Shown: in pieces, positions 20,604 to 32,665 of the stretch
How positions within the stretch are numbered: position 1 is the stretch's first letter
Layout of the letters: every line of letters begins with the position of its first letter
From: Ypsolopha sequella
Taxonomy: Eukaryota > Arthropoda > Insecta > Lepidoptera > Ypsolophidae
Length of the DNA: 64,000 bases
Reading direction: 5' to 3'
NCBI GenBank assembly: GCA_934047225.1
Contig: CAKOHE010000029.1
Coordinates: forward strand, 1-64,000
Program-made: the position numbers and the translations under genes
The notes under the pieces: model-generated
What the model was told of the DNA's origin: nothing
The model's database searches: none
What the model saw: the letters and a program-made list of their open reading frames with translations, nothing else

Positions 20604-21138
20604 ATATTTTTTATTGGTACTTATTGAAAACCAAGGTTTACATCGTATGCCTCTATATTATATTAAATCAATTAAAGTTTTGGGTAGTTATAATATAAGT
20701 AATCCATGTAAATAATTCTGATGTCAAAAAATTCAATTATTACTTGTTCAACACATTAGTTTAGAAAAGGTTCCGCCCGCGCACACCGGCAATCAGCCTA
20801 TATCACGTAAACATATAAAAATAGACAGATTGTATTGGTAGAAGGAACTCATCTGGACCAACAAGGTCAGAGTGTCGATAAGAGGGCACAATTTTATTCA
20901 TATCGCTGGCACAGTTACTATTCAATACATCATGTTTGCTTATCGGAAGGTTGCAGTTGCATATAATACATTTGTCTACTTGTCCCATATAGTCCATCTG
21001 CTTTTACATAATTTTATGTTAATTCTAGAGGTATCATAACATAATTTATGAAAATATACTTACTACTATTATGACAATTATAGCATATTCTTTCCTACTT
21101 CATTTTTAAAATATCGTAATCTCTTGAAATTCTTCCGT
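20604..21138. other. AT-rich spacer, no supported gene
   Basis: A minus-strand open stretch at 20803-20997 starts with DKCIICNCNLP after an AG and could be a lost zinc-finger exon. Nothing else supports it. Confidence 0.3.
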
Positions 21139-21597
21139 TTTGTCACTGAATACGCTGCATGGTAACTGAAATAAGATATTTTATAGCACACCGTGCGTAA
21201 AATGACCACTTTACTGCGCGTGCGTAAAGTCGGCATTTTCCGCACTTGTACTATAATAAATTATACGAAACTCGTGCGAGAAACTTTTTCTCGACTCGTG
21301 TGATTGCAGCACTCGCCTTCGGCTCGTGCCGCAAACTCACACTCGTCAGAAAACGTTTCATCGCTCTCGTATCGTAATGTACTATTGTCTCTAAATACGT
21401 TGCATGGTAATTAAAATAAGATATTTTGTCTCGAAATAGGTACGTTGCATGCTAATTAAAATAAGATATTTTGTCTCTAAATACGTTGCATGGTAATTAA
21501 AATAAGATATTTTGTCTCTAAATACGTTGCATGGTAATTAAAATAAGATATTTTGTCTCTAAATACGTTGCATGGTAATTAAAATAAGATATTTTTT
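21139..21597. repeat. 41-bp tandem repeat with a diverged outlying copy
   Basis: Unit GTCTCTAAATACGTTGCATG followed by GTAATTAAAATAAGATATTTT. About five adjacent copies fill 21390-21597, and a diverged copy lies at 21139-21185. About 200 bp with a CTCGCCTTCGGCTCGTG palindrome separates them. Confidence 0.85.
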
Positions 21598-22369
21598 GTA
21601 AGAAATATGTGATTTTGAAGGACGACAACAGCCGGCAGGGAATCCATCACTGTCACAACACCTCTCAAGATTTACGTTGATGACGTGTTATGATCGCGGA
21701 CTTGATCCGAAGAACGCTGATTACGTTCTAAGGGACGGAAACATCGTGACTCAAATGAGCCAAAATCATTCAGAATTATTTCAACATTTAAATTTATTTA
21801 AATTACAATAAATCACTAAGGTTAATGTTTTCCATGCTGATCTTTATTAACTATGTTTGCTTGCTGTAAATATGTATTTATAGATATAAAACTGAAGCCA
21901 GTTTTGAGAAAAATTTAAAAACCATCCCTAAAAGTGTAAAAAATTAATCTATTGTGTAATTAAATTACCCAATTAAGTAACTCGTTTTGCAAAAAAAAAA
22001 AAAGCCTTAAAAACATATATTTAAGTTTTATATTGATCAGAAATATAACTAAGCTTAATTTATGCAAAAAATTCTTAGGAAATCTACTAATACAATTATT
22101 AAAATTTTGATGAGTAATACTCGTATATTTCTGTCCCATTCCTCAGATGCGTGCGTCTTTACGATTTATCTAATTATTTCCGCTTGAATTTAGCCTCACA
22201 CTGACATAAATTTTAGTTTTGGCTTTACCTGAGTACCAAATTTTTATATACTTTGCTGTATGTATGTGATGATGAATGATACACCTACCAAATAGTAAAT
22301 TTGTTACGGTAAACCATATTACATACCGGGGCTGGGTCTATCCCAATGTTTTTTTAACTTAGTCCATCA
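21598..22369. other. Non-coding spacer
   Basis: AT-rich, no gene recognised. Confidence 0.35.
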
Positions 22370-22700
22370 ATCCATCCATCAGCCTGGTTCATCCACAGCT
22401 GTACATAAGTCTTTCCAAGATTTCGCCTCACTGGGCAAGTGGGTAGGTGAACGTGGTGCCAAAACTCTCACACTAGTGACGCCGCAGCTCGTCACCAATC
22501 TGTTTTATAATAAGGGCCAACAACTGGGGATGGATATCCCGCCATCGATCGGTTCCAGGCATCTCGGGCCACCTGGTTGTGCCTGTTTGAGAGCTGTCCT
22601 CTATACTCATACCCGAATAACTCCGGGGTTTTACTCTTCGAGTAAGATGTTGCTACCTCCACAGTCGAACCCGGTATCAGCTCTACCACCTTCCATTTGT
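22370..22700. repeat. Dispersed repeat family C, copy 1
   Basis: Shares TCGTCCACTGCTGGGCATAA-like sequence (here diverged), CCCGAATAACT, GAGTAAGATG, CTCCACAGTCGAACCCGG and ATCAGCTCTACCACC with 33180-33430. Its first part is also at 50228-50325. Probably a LINE or SINE fragment; family not identified. Confidence 0.55.
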
Positions 22701-23029
22701 AGTTCTTTATTTTCTGGTCGCCTTTTTAGTCTAGTCGTTCGTACTCTCCGAGGTTTCGGTTATAAATCCCGCAGGGACACATTTGTGTTCAGTTTGCATA
22801 TCGGAAGACACGTTATGCTGTGCGTCTATGTTTGTGCCCAAAGTACGGCAGCACACTTGGGACGTGATAAACTTCGGTTTTCGGGTATGGACTCTGACTA
22901 AATTTCACAATTCATACTTGAAAACATTTAATAACACACCGAGATTCATGTCGTGACGATGTATTATTTTTTATTTTAGAAATGTTTGATCTCATCTCCC
23001 CCTCTTGGCCAAAAGAATTTAAAGAGAGA

Positions 23030-23525
23030 GAGAGAGACGGTATACCCCAGGCAGAAGCACTGTCGACCGAGGTTCAGAGCCCCCGGGAAAGAAACCGGCG
23101 AACGATGCGAGCAGTATCGAGCAGAACCGCTTTCTGCATCCGCGCTGGAAGCAAACTACCACGGAATCACAACCATCTCTGGTTGGTTTCTAGTCTGGTT
23201 GGTATTAACCCGTTTGCGGACAAAACAATGGGGATTATTTCGGTAGATGCCACACCTAACATGTCAGTAACCTTTTGACCCGGTCGAGATACTTCTTCCT
23301 CTTCTCGGTTTTGGCTTTCACGAGGTTTTCATCGTGTGGGATTGTGATATCCACCAAGAACACCCGAGACTGTGCCCGATCCATCAACACGATGTCAAGT
23401 TTATTCGGGCGAAAAGTCCTATTCGTGATGACAGACCGATCCCAGTAGAGCTTGGCGCAGTCGTTTTCGAGTACAGGCTAAGTACTACGGCACCCTCTGA
23501 TCTACGAGGCCGTACTTGTGGGCTG
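23030..23525 (-). pseudogene. RLE-LINE C-terminus (R4/Dong-like), broken
   Basis: On the minus strand a frame reads LYWDRSVITNRTFR, NKLDIVLMDRAQSRVFLVDI, TIPHDENLVKAKTEK and KYLDRVKRL before a stop. The (K/R)PD-x-D type arrangement followed by VDITIP is the restriction-like endonuclease region of R4/Dong/NeSL-type LINEs. A second frame then gives EIIPIVLSANGLIP and MQKAVLLDTARIVRRFL, the usual end of such proteins. At least two frame breaks are present. A GA-rich run at 23022-23036 lies at the end. Confidence 0.65.
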
Positions 23526-24139
23526 TGGGAATTTGGCTACTTTATTATTATTATATATTTTAGTTTCACTGCCTTTTTTAAGACTAACAATTGCTCTATT
23601 AGTTTTATCACAAACAGTAAAACGCAATGTATTTCAAAAGAACAGCTAAAGTCACTCAAGCGCTTTTGTTCCAGCAGAAAGCGATCCCTTGTCTGTAGTT
23701 GAACTAAAGCAATTACGACGTCCGAGTGCTACCTATTTAGCTCTCCGTTCAGTTTTAAACGTGCAGGCACAATGGCTTCTTCGGATACTTTTAATGTGAT
23801 TATTATCCGTTTTTATTTCATTACCGTTTTTAGTGATTAGATAAGTGAACCTTGTGTAATTACACTGTGAAACTGTAAGGGTTCCTTGTTGACTATGGAA
23901 CCTTAAAAAGCTGCCTCTATGCGTACGGACGCCAGTATGACAGGCTACCTAATGCCAGTTCTTATTGCCGCGTCTTAGTCGTTAAAATCGCAACAAATAG
24001 GGAGCTTTATCTGCTGGAGATTTTACAACTCTAATTATCGCCCAGGGTAATTGTTAAATAAAATCCCTAATAAAACAAAAAGAAACCTCACTTAAAATGG
24101 ACCTTTACCTTACATAGAGGTCTGTTTTTTCTGTCTAGT
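23526..24139. other. Spacer without supported gene
   Basis: AT-rich; short open stretches without motifs. Confidence 0.3.
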
Positions 24140-24410
24140 CATTTTAGGGTTCTGTACCCGAAGGGGGCCCTATCTATTACTAAGTTCGGTCGACTGTCCG
24201 TCTGTCACAGAGGTCTATAGCTTCAGCCGTAATAGGCAACGGATTGAAATTTTCACAGAATTCGTGTTACTATGGCCTATTTATTATCTTTATGATAATC
24301 GTATAGCAGAAACAAAAAACATGTTAAAAGATGATACTTTTTCGAGGTTTTTTATATGGAGACCCCCTTGGGTTTCTTTATTTCGATAATTATTATTATT
24401 TAACATTACT
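24140..24410. repeat. Dispersed lepidopteran-type repeat (GGGTTCTGTACCCGAAGGG)
   Basis: GGGTTCTGTACCC, GTCCGTCTGTCACAGAGG and AAATTTTCACAGAATTCGTG are diverged forms of a very common non-autonomous repeat of moth genomes. Recognition is by memory of its style; no partner copy in this window is close enough to align fully. Confidence 0.4.
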
Positions 24411-24544
24411 GATCAGGTATTTTTATATTAAAATGTTATATTCATCAGCTGATCTATATTAATTAAATATCATAACTTGTTTCTCTGAGTATAATTCATT
24501 AAAGTAATTATCGATGTAGCGTCTGCTAAAAAGAAGCAAGAGCG

Positions 24545-24870
24545 ACATTTCAATAAAAAAACCACCCGAGTGCGAGTCAGACTCGCTTACCAATGGTTCC
24601 GTATTGTAGATAATAAATTTAATATTGTATTTTTTTTCGTGAATTCCTCAACCGCTTTATTTTCCTGTAATCTTTACGTAAACACATATTACCATGACTT
24701 TTTCATATTTTTTGGTCCATTAGTTTTGGAGACAAGGGGGGACATAAATTTTTATGGTTTTACCAAGATTTCTCGAAATAGATGCAATTAAATATAGCGA
24801 AACTATATAATCAATCAGCTTTTTAACACCTACAATTTGATACCCATATTGTATTTTTATAAAATTTTCA
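24545..24870. mobile_element. Non-autonomous element, left inverted copy
   Basis: Starts with CGAGTGCGAGTCAGACTCGC and GGTTCCGTATTGT. From 24594 to about 24870 it matches the complement of 26926-27180: AACCGCTTTATTTTCCTGTA, ATCTTTACGTAAACACATA, TTTCTCGAAATAGATGCAAT and ATACCCATATTGTATTTTTA are shared. No coding capacity. Confidence 0.65.
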
Positions 24871-24936
24871 CGTTCATGGAGGTAACTAGGAGCAGAAGGA
24901 TTGTGGAGAAGAGAAGAATGTGAGCATTTCTGCGAA

Positions 24937-25380
24937 GACGTATGGGGAGCCAATTTAACTGGAAACGGAACTTTTGTTGGCAGCTACCTGCCCCTTAAGA
25001 CGTATGGGGAGCCAATTTAACTGGAAACGGAACTTTTGTTGGCAGCTACCTGCCCCTTAAGACGTATGGGGAGCCAATTTAACTGGAAACGGAACTTTTG
25101 TTGGCAGCTACCTGCCCCTTAAGACGTATGGGGAGCCAATTTAACTGGAAACGGAACTTTTGTTGGCAGCTACCTGCCCCTTAAGACGTATGGGGAGCCA
25201 ATTTAACTGGAAACGGAACTTTTGTTGGCAGCTACCTGCCCCTTAAGACGTATGGGGAGCCAATTTAACTGGAAACGGAACTTTTGTTGGCAGCTACCTG
25301 CCCCTTAAGACGTATGGGGAGCCAATTTAACTGGAAACGGAACTTTTGTTGGCAGCTACCTGCCCCTTAAGACGCTACGA
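24937..25380. repeat. 62-bp tandem repeat, seven essentially identical copies
   Basis: Unit begins GACGTATGGGGAGCCAATTT and ends GCTACCTGCCCCTTAA. Starts fall at 24937, 24999, 25061, 25123, 25185, 25247 and 25309; an eighth unit begins at 25371 and breaks off after GACG. No differences between units were seen, which implies very recent expansion, gene conversion or an assembly artefact. Confidence 0.95.
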
Positions 25381-25885
25381 AACTTAATTTGTCACGTTAC
25401 CAGAGTTTAGTTGAAATGACAAACATAACTTTGTGAAGCGTCGACCGGAGCCCGGACATTTCAGTCCTTCGGACGTAAAATTAATTATGAGAAAACTTTG
25501 CGCCATCAGACTTTACGTGTTTGTTTTACAGATAAAAGTATACTTGTTAAAATAAACAGTAAAAAAACTCAATTTATGAGAAAAGATTTTAACATTTTAG
25601 ATGGTCGGCTAAAATTCAATTTGGGTAATGAAATTTAATGAATTTTTATCTTAATAATTAAGGTTGTTAAATTATTGTGAACACTTGTACATTAGTTTTA
25701 CTTATATTTAAATTAAATAATATATTTTTTCGTTTTGAAACTATGTGAAACTACAAAAATTTGCATTACAATATTTTGTCGTAAAAACTTTAAAATCCCC
25801 ATTTTTATGGGTCATTTCCAGGCTAACGCGGATGACATATTTTATAAATTCCGTTAATTTTAGCTATGACCAATATGACCATCAA
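25381..25885. other. AT-rich spacer
   Basis: No gene recognised. Confidence 0.35.
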
Positions 25886-26105
25886 TATAACGTGACATTT
25901 ACAAATTCATACCGGAGGCTTGGTAAGTGATCAGTATCAATAACAAATTTTAAAATGTTGACATCACTCGGGACGGGCTTGCATTTTGTAGGTAAATATA
26001 TAAATATATAATTTACGAATTTCACAAAAAGGGTCTTCGAACCTTGATACTAAGCTCTTACCGAGTCTTCATCATGAATTTGGTTGCATAAATAAATGTC
26101 ACCTT
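25886..26105. mobile_element. MITE family D, copy 1
   Basis: Related to 28240-28512 and partly to 34240-34365. The ends form inverted repeats: GTGACATTTA, CAAATTCATACCGGAGGCTT and GTATCA on the left, and the complement of AAGGTGACATTTATTTATGC, CCAAATTCATGATGAAGACT on the right. Shared core TTCACAAAAAGGGTCTTCGA. Confidence 0.6.
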
Positions 26106-26925
26106 GCAAAGAATAAGACAAGAGATAACGTACCTGTATAGGTAATATGAATGTTTGATAGGCACTCTCCTTATTGTAGTAATATAGGTATCATCATAGA
26201 ATCATGTCTTGAAATACCCTGTCTTGTTATATTTCATGTTAATAGACGTCGAAACTAAAGTGACAGATTCGCACTCGTGTCATACGCATCCCTGCTATCT
26301 TGACTCAGACCAAGAAATCCGGTATCTTGAGATATATTATGAGATACTATAACCATTGTCAATCGGTTTTCTAAGTATAGAAAGTAAGAGTAACAAAAAA
26401 ATTGTGTCGACTCTATGCCCTAAATTGAGTAATTATTGAAAAACAAACTCATCTATCTTTATTTTCATGTTCAAAAGATCTTGCCGATTTTGTATAACTG
26501 AAGTTATTATACGGCCGCGATTGTAATGGGAATGGAAAGTACAGTTTGCATAGTAGTACTCATTAAAGGAACTAAAACTCATCGAGTAAAATAATCTACA
26601 TAATATGTACAGATACTTAAAATTGTTAAATGATCTATGCGGTGCTTCTCTAGAATATGAAATGATAGCTGTTCTGCATAGCTGAACTTTTTTCTAAACC
26701 TATTTTCAAGTGTTTTATTAAAACAAAAAATTAATACCAAAAATTAAAACTAAATAATCGTATAAATATTGAAAATGTAAACATAAGACCTAAGAATAAA
26801 TATAGTAGACCGAAAAATATGAAAAAAAATGTCGATTACAGATCATAGCTGGCCAATTACAGAAAACCTATAGCGATTAAAATAAAGTTGAGCACAAATG
26901 AGAATATAAAAAAAGTAAAATAAAA
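26106..26925. other. AT-rich spacer
   Basis: No gene or clear repeat recognised. Confidence 0.35.
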
Positions 26926-27180
26926 AAAAACATATTTTATAAAAATACAATATGGGTATAAAATTGTAGGTATTAAAGAGCTTATTGTAAAAATATATAC
27001 CTATAGTTTGGCTATATTTAATTGCATCTATTTCGAGAAATCCTTGAAAAAGAATAAAAAAATGTTTGTCCCCCCCTTATCTATGTGTTTACGTAAAGAT
27101 TACAGGAAAAATAAAGCGGTTGTCAAATTCACGAAAAAAAATGCCAAAATTTAATTTATCATCCACAATACGGAACCCTA
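26926..27180. mobile_element. Non-autonomous element, right inverted copy
   Basis: Complement of 24594-24870 with modest divergence. It ends CGGAACCCTA, the usual outer end of this family. About 2 kb separates the two copies. Confidence 0.65.
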
Positions 27181-27353
27181 GTATATTAGAACGTACCGAT
27201 GCTTTTGTCGATTTCAAAACGCAAGATGGATTTTGACAGCCAGCTGTCATTACTATTTTTTGCGGGAACGGTATATATTTTTCGATGTGTTTGTTTGTAA
27301 AACAATTAAGGGAATCATTGAGTTAGCGCCCACGGCCGCGATAGGTACAGCTC

Positions 27354-27442
27354 GTTCACAGTTATTTTACCTCTAGGCTGATCGAAAATGTTTCTTAAGT
27401 ATTGGACATAGAACAGCTGTCATAGGTAAAATAACTGTGAAC
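27354..27442. repeat. Perfect 19-bp inverted repeat
   Basis: GTTCACAGTTATTTTACCT at 27354-27372 and its exact complement at 27424-27442 with a 51-bp loop. Possibly a short MITE. Confidence 0.7.
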
Positions 27443-28239
27443 AGTCTGTATTTGAAAAAAACTATAGTCGTCTTATTCCCGCTGCGCGGCGCACTTGCAA
27501 GCGAGTCGCCCCGCGCGCTTCCCGCAACCTTATTCTGTGATGCGTCCGTATTCTGGTAATGTAAATGTAACATATCAGATTTTCATGTTTAGTTTATGAG
27601 TTTAGCGAAAGAATCACAAATTAGAGTAAAATAGCACATGTTATATACGTAAATAAATCCAAAATTTGGGTTCATTAGTTGTTTAGTAAGACTAATTGAA
27701 CGGGCAAAGTTAGGCAGATATTTAATTTTATTTGTAGCGTATTTGGATATTTATTTGTAGCTCTTCTGGAAGGATGGGTTTTTTGGGCGAAACGTCGTGA
27801 CAAAATCAATCTGTTATCCTGCTGGCAGTATGTATTTTGTATGAAAAATTTATTTGGCCTTCTGGCAGTACAATGACCTTGATCCTGAACGGCACGTCGA
27901 ACGTCGAAACGCGTCGCCCCGTGTGCCATGACAAAGGCAGGTGGTGCTTACTATTACCACAGAATAAAATACTATACTACGTACAGAAGAATCACCTTGC
28001 AAAAAAATTGAAATAAATAGCTACTCTCGCTAAGCAGCAATAAAGTACAAACTAGCACGCACCCGCCCTTCGGCAACTTTTTATAATTGCCTACAGTCAG
28101 TTACCACACGTGCGTGCAAGCGAGAATGTATGGAATTACTACGCGCTAGAGCTTCTTTTACTGTGAGGGGCTCAAGGTCATAAATCACTGTTCACTCGGT
28201 AGGGTTGTTTAAAATGTTGCACGCGTGAAAGAGGTATTA
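27443..28239. other. Spacer without supported gene
   Basis: A GC-richer patch at about 27478-27535 is seen. No gene was supported. Confidence 0.3.
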
Positions 28240-28512
28240 TATAAGGTGTTTATGCAGCCAAATTCATACTGGATGCTTGGTAAATAATCAGTATCACGGA
28301 TCGATAACAAGTTTCGTAAATTTCACAAAATAATATGTTGACCTACCTACCATAGTAATTGACTCGGTGCTAGGCTTGTGTTTGTAGGGAACAGGATTTC
28401 TTAAAATAAGGAAATAATTTTCGAATTTCCCAAAAAAGGTCATCGAACCTTGATACCGACATCTTATCGTGTCTTCAGTAGGAATTTATCTGCATAAATT
28501 ATAAATTAATGT
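28240..28512. mobile_element. MITE family D, copy 2
   Basis: Left AAGGTGTTTATGCAGCCAAA then TTCATACTGGATGCTTGG; right end, complemented, GGTGACATTAATTTATAATT then TTATGCAGATAAATTCC. The interior matches 25886-26105 at AATTTCACAAAA and TCATCGAACCTTGATACC. Confidence 0.6.
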
Positions 28513-28891
28513 CACCATATATTTTAGTTTTTAATATTATTTATAAATGAATGATGTAATATTTTGTTTTATTTATTACTCATACATTATACACCACCAA
28601 CTGTATTGTATATTGATAAATAGACCTTACATGCGTCTTGACTGAGAGTAAATTATTTATATATTTATATTTTGAGGACCTAACAAAAGTAGTATCAAGT
28701 ATGTTTGTAAGCTTTCTTTGACTATCCATAGCCAGAACAGAACATGAAAAGTCGCGACGCGTAGATAAAAGTGAGACGTGTATCACAGAGCGTGAGTATG
28801 AGTAACACTCAACTGACTCTAGTGCCGACGACGGGTTGCGTCGCGGTAGGTATTTCGCGGATCACGTGGTCAAGTGAGACCCCCCTGCTAT

Positions 28892-29220
28892 TTCTCTTTC
28901 TTGATTTAGACTATCTTGTCCACTCTGTACGACATTTATGTTTTCTTTGTCAGGATGGTCGTTACTGACACTCAATTTTCTTTGAAAGCTAAAAACAAAC
29001 AAGTTATCCTAAATAATCATTAAAGCCTCTAACGTTTCAATAGTTCTGTTATCAAGCATTGATTTATGTTTTACTGAACGAAGATTCCGCAGCTAGGTAC
29101 TTAGGTACTTCCTCATTACCCTTTATTGATTTAAATTATCTTGTCCTCTCAGTAGGACATTTATATTTTCTTTGTCAGAATGGTCATTCATTACTGACAC
29201 CCAAATTTCTATGAAAGCTA
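28892..29220. repeat. Direct repeat pair of about 100 bp
   Basis: 28892-28990 and 29119-29220 share TTGATTTA-A-TATCTTGTCC, GACATTTATNTTTTCTTTGT and CAGNATGGTC...TACTGACAC with point differences. This is a local duplication; neither copy is coding. Confidence 0.6.
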
Positions 29221-30110
29221 TATTTTTATAATATACATACATATATATTAATATAAAACTTAACAATTTGTATTTCTTTTACCTCGAATTCATTTACAAT
29301 TTTATCATTGACGATGACGTAAAGATTATATTTTATGCTCTGTGCATACTTACTTGAGACCGAGAAGTCGTCGACCTTTATTTTGGTAAACTCGCTTGGC
29401 TTTACCAGAACCGTAGTACTTTATTATTCTTTTATTACCCATTATTTACCTACCATTTATTATTATCTTCTACTGTTACAGTGTTAATTTATTTAATAAA
29501 TGATACAGCAAACTAACCTAACCTATACATTACTCTTACACTTATTGCACAAAAACAAAACAAAAGGGAATATTTACATTATTATACACAACACACAACC
29601 AGTTCACAATATTACACAAAATCGGAATCGTCAAATGCACTATACTACCACGAAAACACCTGATATTAGCCAAAATTTTCTTTATCACTGTCTATTGTTT
29701 TTCATTGCCAGAAATAAAGACATTTTATTTTTTTATTTTTGCGTGACGGCGGCGTGTCGTTTGACTCTAAGCACCTGATTAATTTTAAAAGCAATAATCA
29801 AAATCGTTAGATCTTGTTTTGGTATTTTTTTTTGCAGGCGTTTTTAAATATTTTCAAGCTTTTTCCTTCTAAAACAAAATGAATAAAAAAGAATCCCATA
29901 GGTATCTTAACTATCATACCTGAATATGTGATATCTTCTGCATTTTAGCCCGTATTTGGTGAGAAACTGATGATAAACAGTTTCTTATTTTTATGCCTTT
30001 CTAGTAACGCGTGAAGCTTACTATAGCTTTAAATGATAAATTATGTAAAAACGAATGCCAAGGGGTCTTAGAATAAGGATCAACGTATGTTTATGCAGAG
30101 CTGCAATTTC
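29221..30110. other. AT-rich spacer
   Basis: No gene recognised. Confidence 0.35.
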
Positions 30111-30932
30111 CTAAAGCGACAGGATGCAGCGTCTTCGAAATTCTAAAATGTCGAATTTCACATTTTGTCCGGGATAATCGCCTTCTGTTGTTGTCGAACC
30201 TATTTCATCGTTTGAATTACCGTATTGGTGGCCAGAGTTTACAGTTCAGAACTGGAAGCGAGCTTACTGGCCACAAACGGGTTATTGGTAACTTGGTAAG
30301 GCAAAAATAAGATTTCGAAACCAGGTGGTTCATTTTCATTCACGTTTTTCGCATCAAGGATGGTGCCATGTACGGTTGCCAGTGGACCTAGTGGTTCATA
30401 TTGATCATCATGAAAACGACAAATAAAATGGCCGTTCTTGCGAGCCCAGCTACATAGTAGTGGCACTCCGACATTGACTGTGCAGGCGACGATCAGTACG
30501 ATTTATTCTGACACCTTAAAGAACTCGAGGGATTTTGGCGGTTACAGGAGGGAAGGGCAAACACCGAGCAATTCGATACAATTTACTCGAATTTAGATTT
30601 GATTCGGGTGCATTTTTCAGAACATATCAGCATCATATACTTGTCGCAGACCCAACTAACCTCATTTATCGAGCCTCGTCGTAAACGCCAAGTAGTTTAC
30701 TTGGGTGAGGTCGATACAGCGATGATAGTTTTTGGTAGTCTGACGTTTTGGTTTGTCGGTGAAGTCTGTCTGCCATGACAGGATTCTGTGGGAGAACGCC
30801 GGGACAAACGGTCATTGCTTTGAGGGTGCGTCGCTGATCGAACTTACCGCGTTTCTCGACCAAGTAATCTGAATCTATCCGTCTGATCGTTATCACCATG
30901 TCTGACACACCTGACAATGAACCCTCCTTCAC
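30111..30932 (-). other. Unrecognised coding-like region, broken
   Basis: Three minus-strand open stretches lie close together: 30666-30932, 30239-30505 and about 30111-30240. The middle one includes VPLLCSWARKNGHFICRFHD and NENEPPGFEILFLPYQVTNN; the last reads SGHQYGNSNDEIG. The composition looks more coding-like than the surroundings, but the frames differ and no family was recognised. It may be a decayed transposon protein or lost host exons. Confidence 0.25.
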
Positions 30933-31249
30933 GTCCCCGACATACTTATAAGGTACAAATATGGTTTACCAGGCGCCTCTAAACTACTTTTTTACCTTGT
31001 TAGAGCCCCCCCAAAATCAAATCATGTGGGCACGCCATTGGAGGGGTGGTGTGTTGTGTACCTTGGCCAGAGAGTGCGTTAATTGTTTAATTTTATTCGT
31101 CACAATAGCCACTAACGCACCCATAGACATAGTATACTTTTTTTTGAGTTTATATATTTATGAACGCGCCTGATGAAATGCGTCGATTACACCTAGAATG
31201 AAGCGCGCTCGTCCTGAAAGTGCCTATTTACTCATCGACCCAGATTAAG

Positions 31250-31310
31250 CCAAGTGCGAGTCGGACTTGGCAAAAGGGTTCCGTTCCAACACAAATACGG
31301 CTACGGAACC
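31250..31310. repeat. GCCAAGTGCGAGTCGGACTT motif with hairpin
   Basis: The family motif is followed by GGGTTCCGT and, 18 bases later, ACGGAACCC, a terminal hairpin typical of this lepidopteran repeat. Related motifs lie at 24553 and 40014. Confidence 0.6.
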
Positions 31311-31365
31311 CTAAAAATATTTTGATGCCATAGTAACATCAAGCCGACAAAAAAAAAACAAGCTG

Positions 31366-32168
31366 CTAATATTTATTTATTTATTTATTTAATATATTTA
31401 CAGTACAGCTTTACAGATACCTAAATCTAATACGCTATACCTACTAAAATAATTTACAAATAACATTTATTTACAAATACAAATAACAAATAATTACACA
31501 ATACTACTCTTTTTTGCATCTTTCTCACATAACCTCAGACATTCACGAAACACGTTCATCAAACTATCAGCAAACAGATCACACGTTGGATTTGCTGACA
31601 GCAGTGTGTTTAGTTAGGCCCTCCAGAGCGCGCGGAAGCGGAGAACGACGTCGCGCCATGGTTCTAGCGGTGGGTACGTGTAGCAGCTTGTGACTACGCG
31701 CGCGACTGTAATTTTTGGGTGCAAAAAGCGAGGTTACAGCGTTCACAAGTTTGGGGCAGTCAGAGTCACCCGCAAAATACGGCACACCTGAACCAATAAG
31801 TCCGTATTGCGCCTGACATCCAGTGAGTTCAAATTGAGAGTACCTAAGAGAAAAGGGGTGGGATACATAAAAGGCTAGTAACCGAACTTTCTTTTATATA
31901 GGTAACGTAGGAAAGCTTTTTGCACCTTTTCTACTATAAGAGTGTATGTGCTCTCATATGGGTTCCATATCACGAACTCGCCTCGAGCTTGGTCCTAACA
32001 AGCGACGTGAAGAGAAGCTGAATGGTCTTCAGGTCTTGCAAGTCCCTGCAGTTTCGCATAACGAACCCTAGCCGTCTAAAACAATTTGCTGCTAGGTTCA
32101 CCACATGGTCATGAAAATTGAGTAGTAATATAGTAGCGCCTGACAAATATATCGGCACCCTATCAATA
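31366..32168 (-). pseudogene. LINE ORF2 3' end (Jockey/R1/CR1-like), several stops
   Basis: On the minus strand from 32168: VPIYLSGATILLLNFHDHVV, NCFRRLGFVMRNC, TIQLLFTSLVRTKLEASS, then after a stop THMRAHTLIVEKVQKAFLRY and further pieces. The order (thumb helix with LGF, LVRxKLE, IEKVQ-x-x-FLRYL) is the classic region after the RT palm in Jockey-like LINEs. Several in-frame stops show decay. The element's 3' end lies at 31366-31392 as an (AAAT)n tail when read on the minus strand. Confidence 0.75.
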
Positions 32169-32182
32169 CGGAAACCTAAATT

Positions 32183-32395
32183 ATAGTAGTTTATGCTACA
32201 AGGGCGAAAAGGAATAAATTACGAAGACGTTAAACGTAACCGAGTAATTTATTGCTCTTACGCCCGTGTATCATACTACGTTTTTCATTGTATAGTGTGA
32301 GGAAATAAAAAAACATAATCTTGTGAACTTTAAATTATGATTGGCTCAAAAGGACTGTGTCCAGAGCCGTTAAACAGTGGAAAAAAAAGTGATTA
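32183..32395 (+). repeat. Dispersed element family A, copy 2 (hairpin deleted)
   Basis: Matches 4672-4985 but lacks about 30 bp containing the GAGCGTAGCGAGTG hairpin: AAATTACGAAGACG joins straight to TTAAACGTAACCGAG. It breaks off after GTTAAACAGTGGAAAAA. Confidence 0.7.
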
Positions 32396-32665
32396 GTCTG
32401 AACCAAACCAAAGCTTTTTGAATAGTTTATCGCATTGCGGTGTTATTGGACTCCTAAATAAAACCAGTAGAGTCAATGATCGCCTTATACCACTCTTTAA
32501 TTGCTGCAAATAATGAATTTGTTGTCAAACTTCAGGATTTGTTATTTAAATATTTTATTATGATTTGCAAAAAGCGCTATTACTTTTATGCACCGTTACG
32601 AATCTGAAATCTTGTTTGGTAATTGTAAATGCCAGTTGTCCCAGCTTAGATCATCCTGTTTTGAT

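Noticed and set aside
20803..20997. 64-codon minus-strand stretch starting DYMGQVDKCIICNCN
   Set aside because: The Cys pattern hints at a zinc finger, but there are no partner Cys/His residues and no flanking exons.
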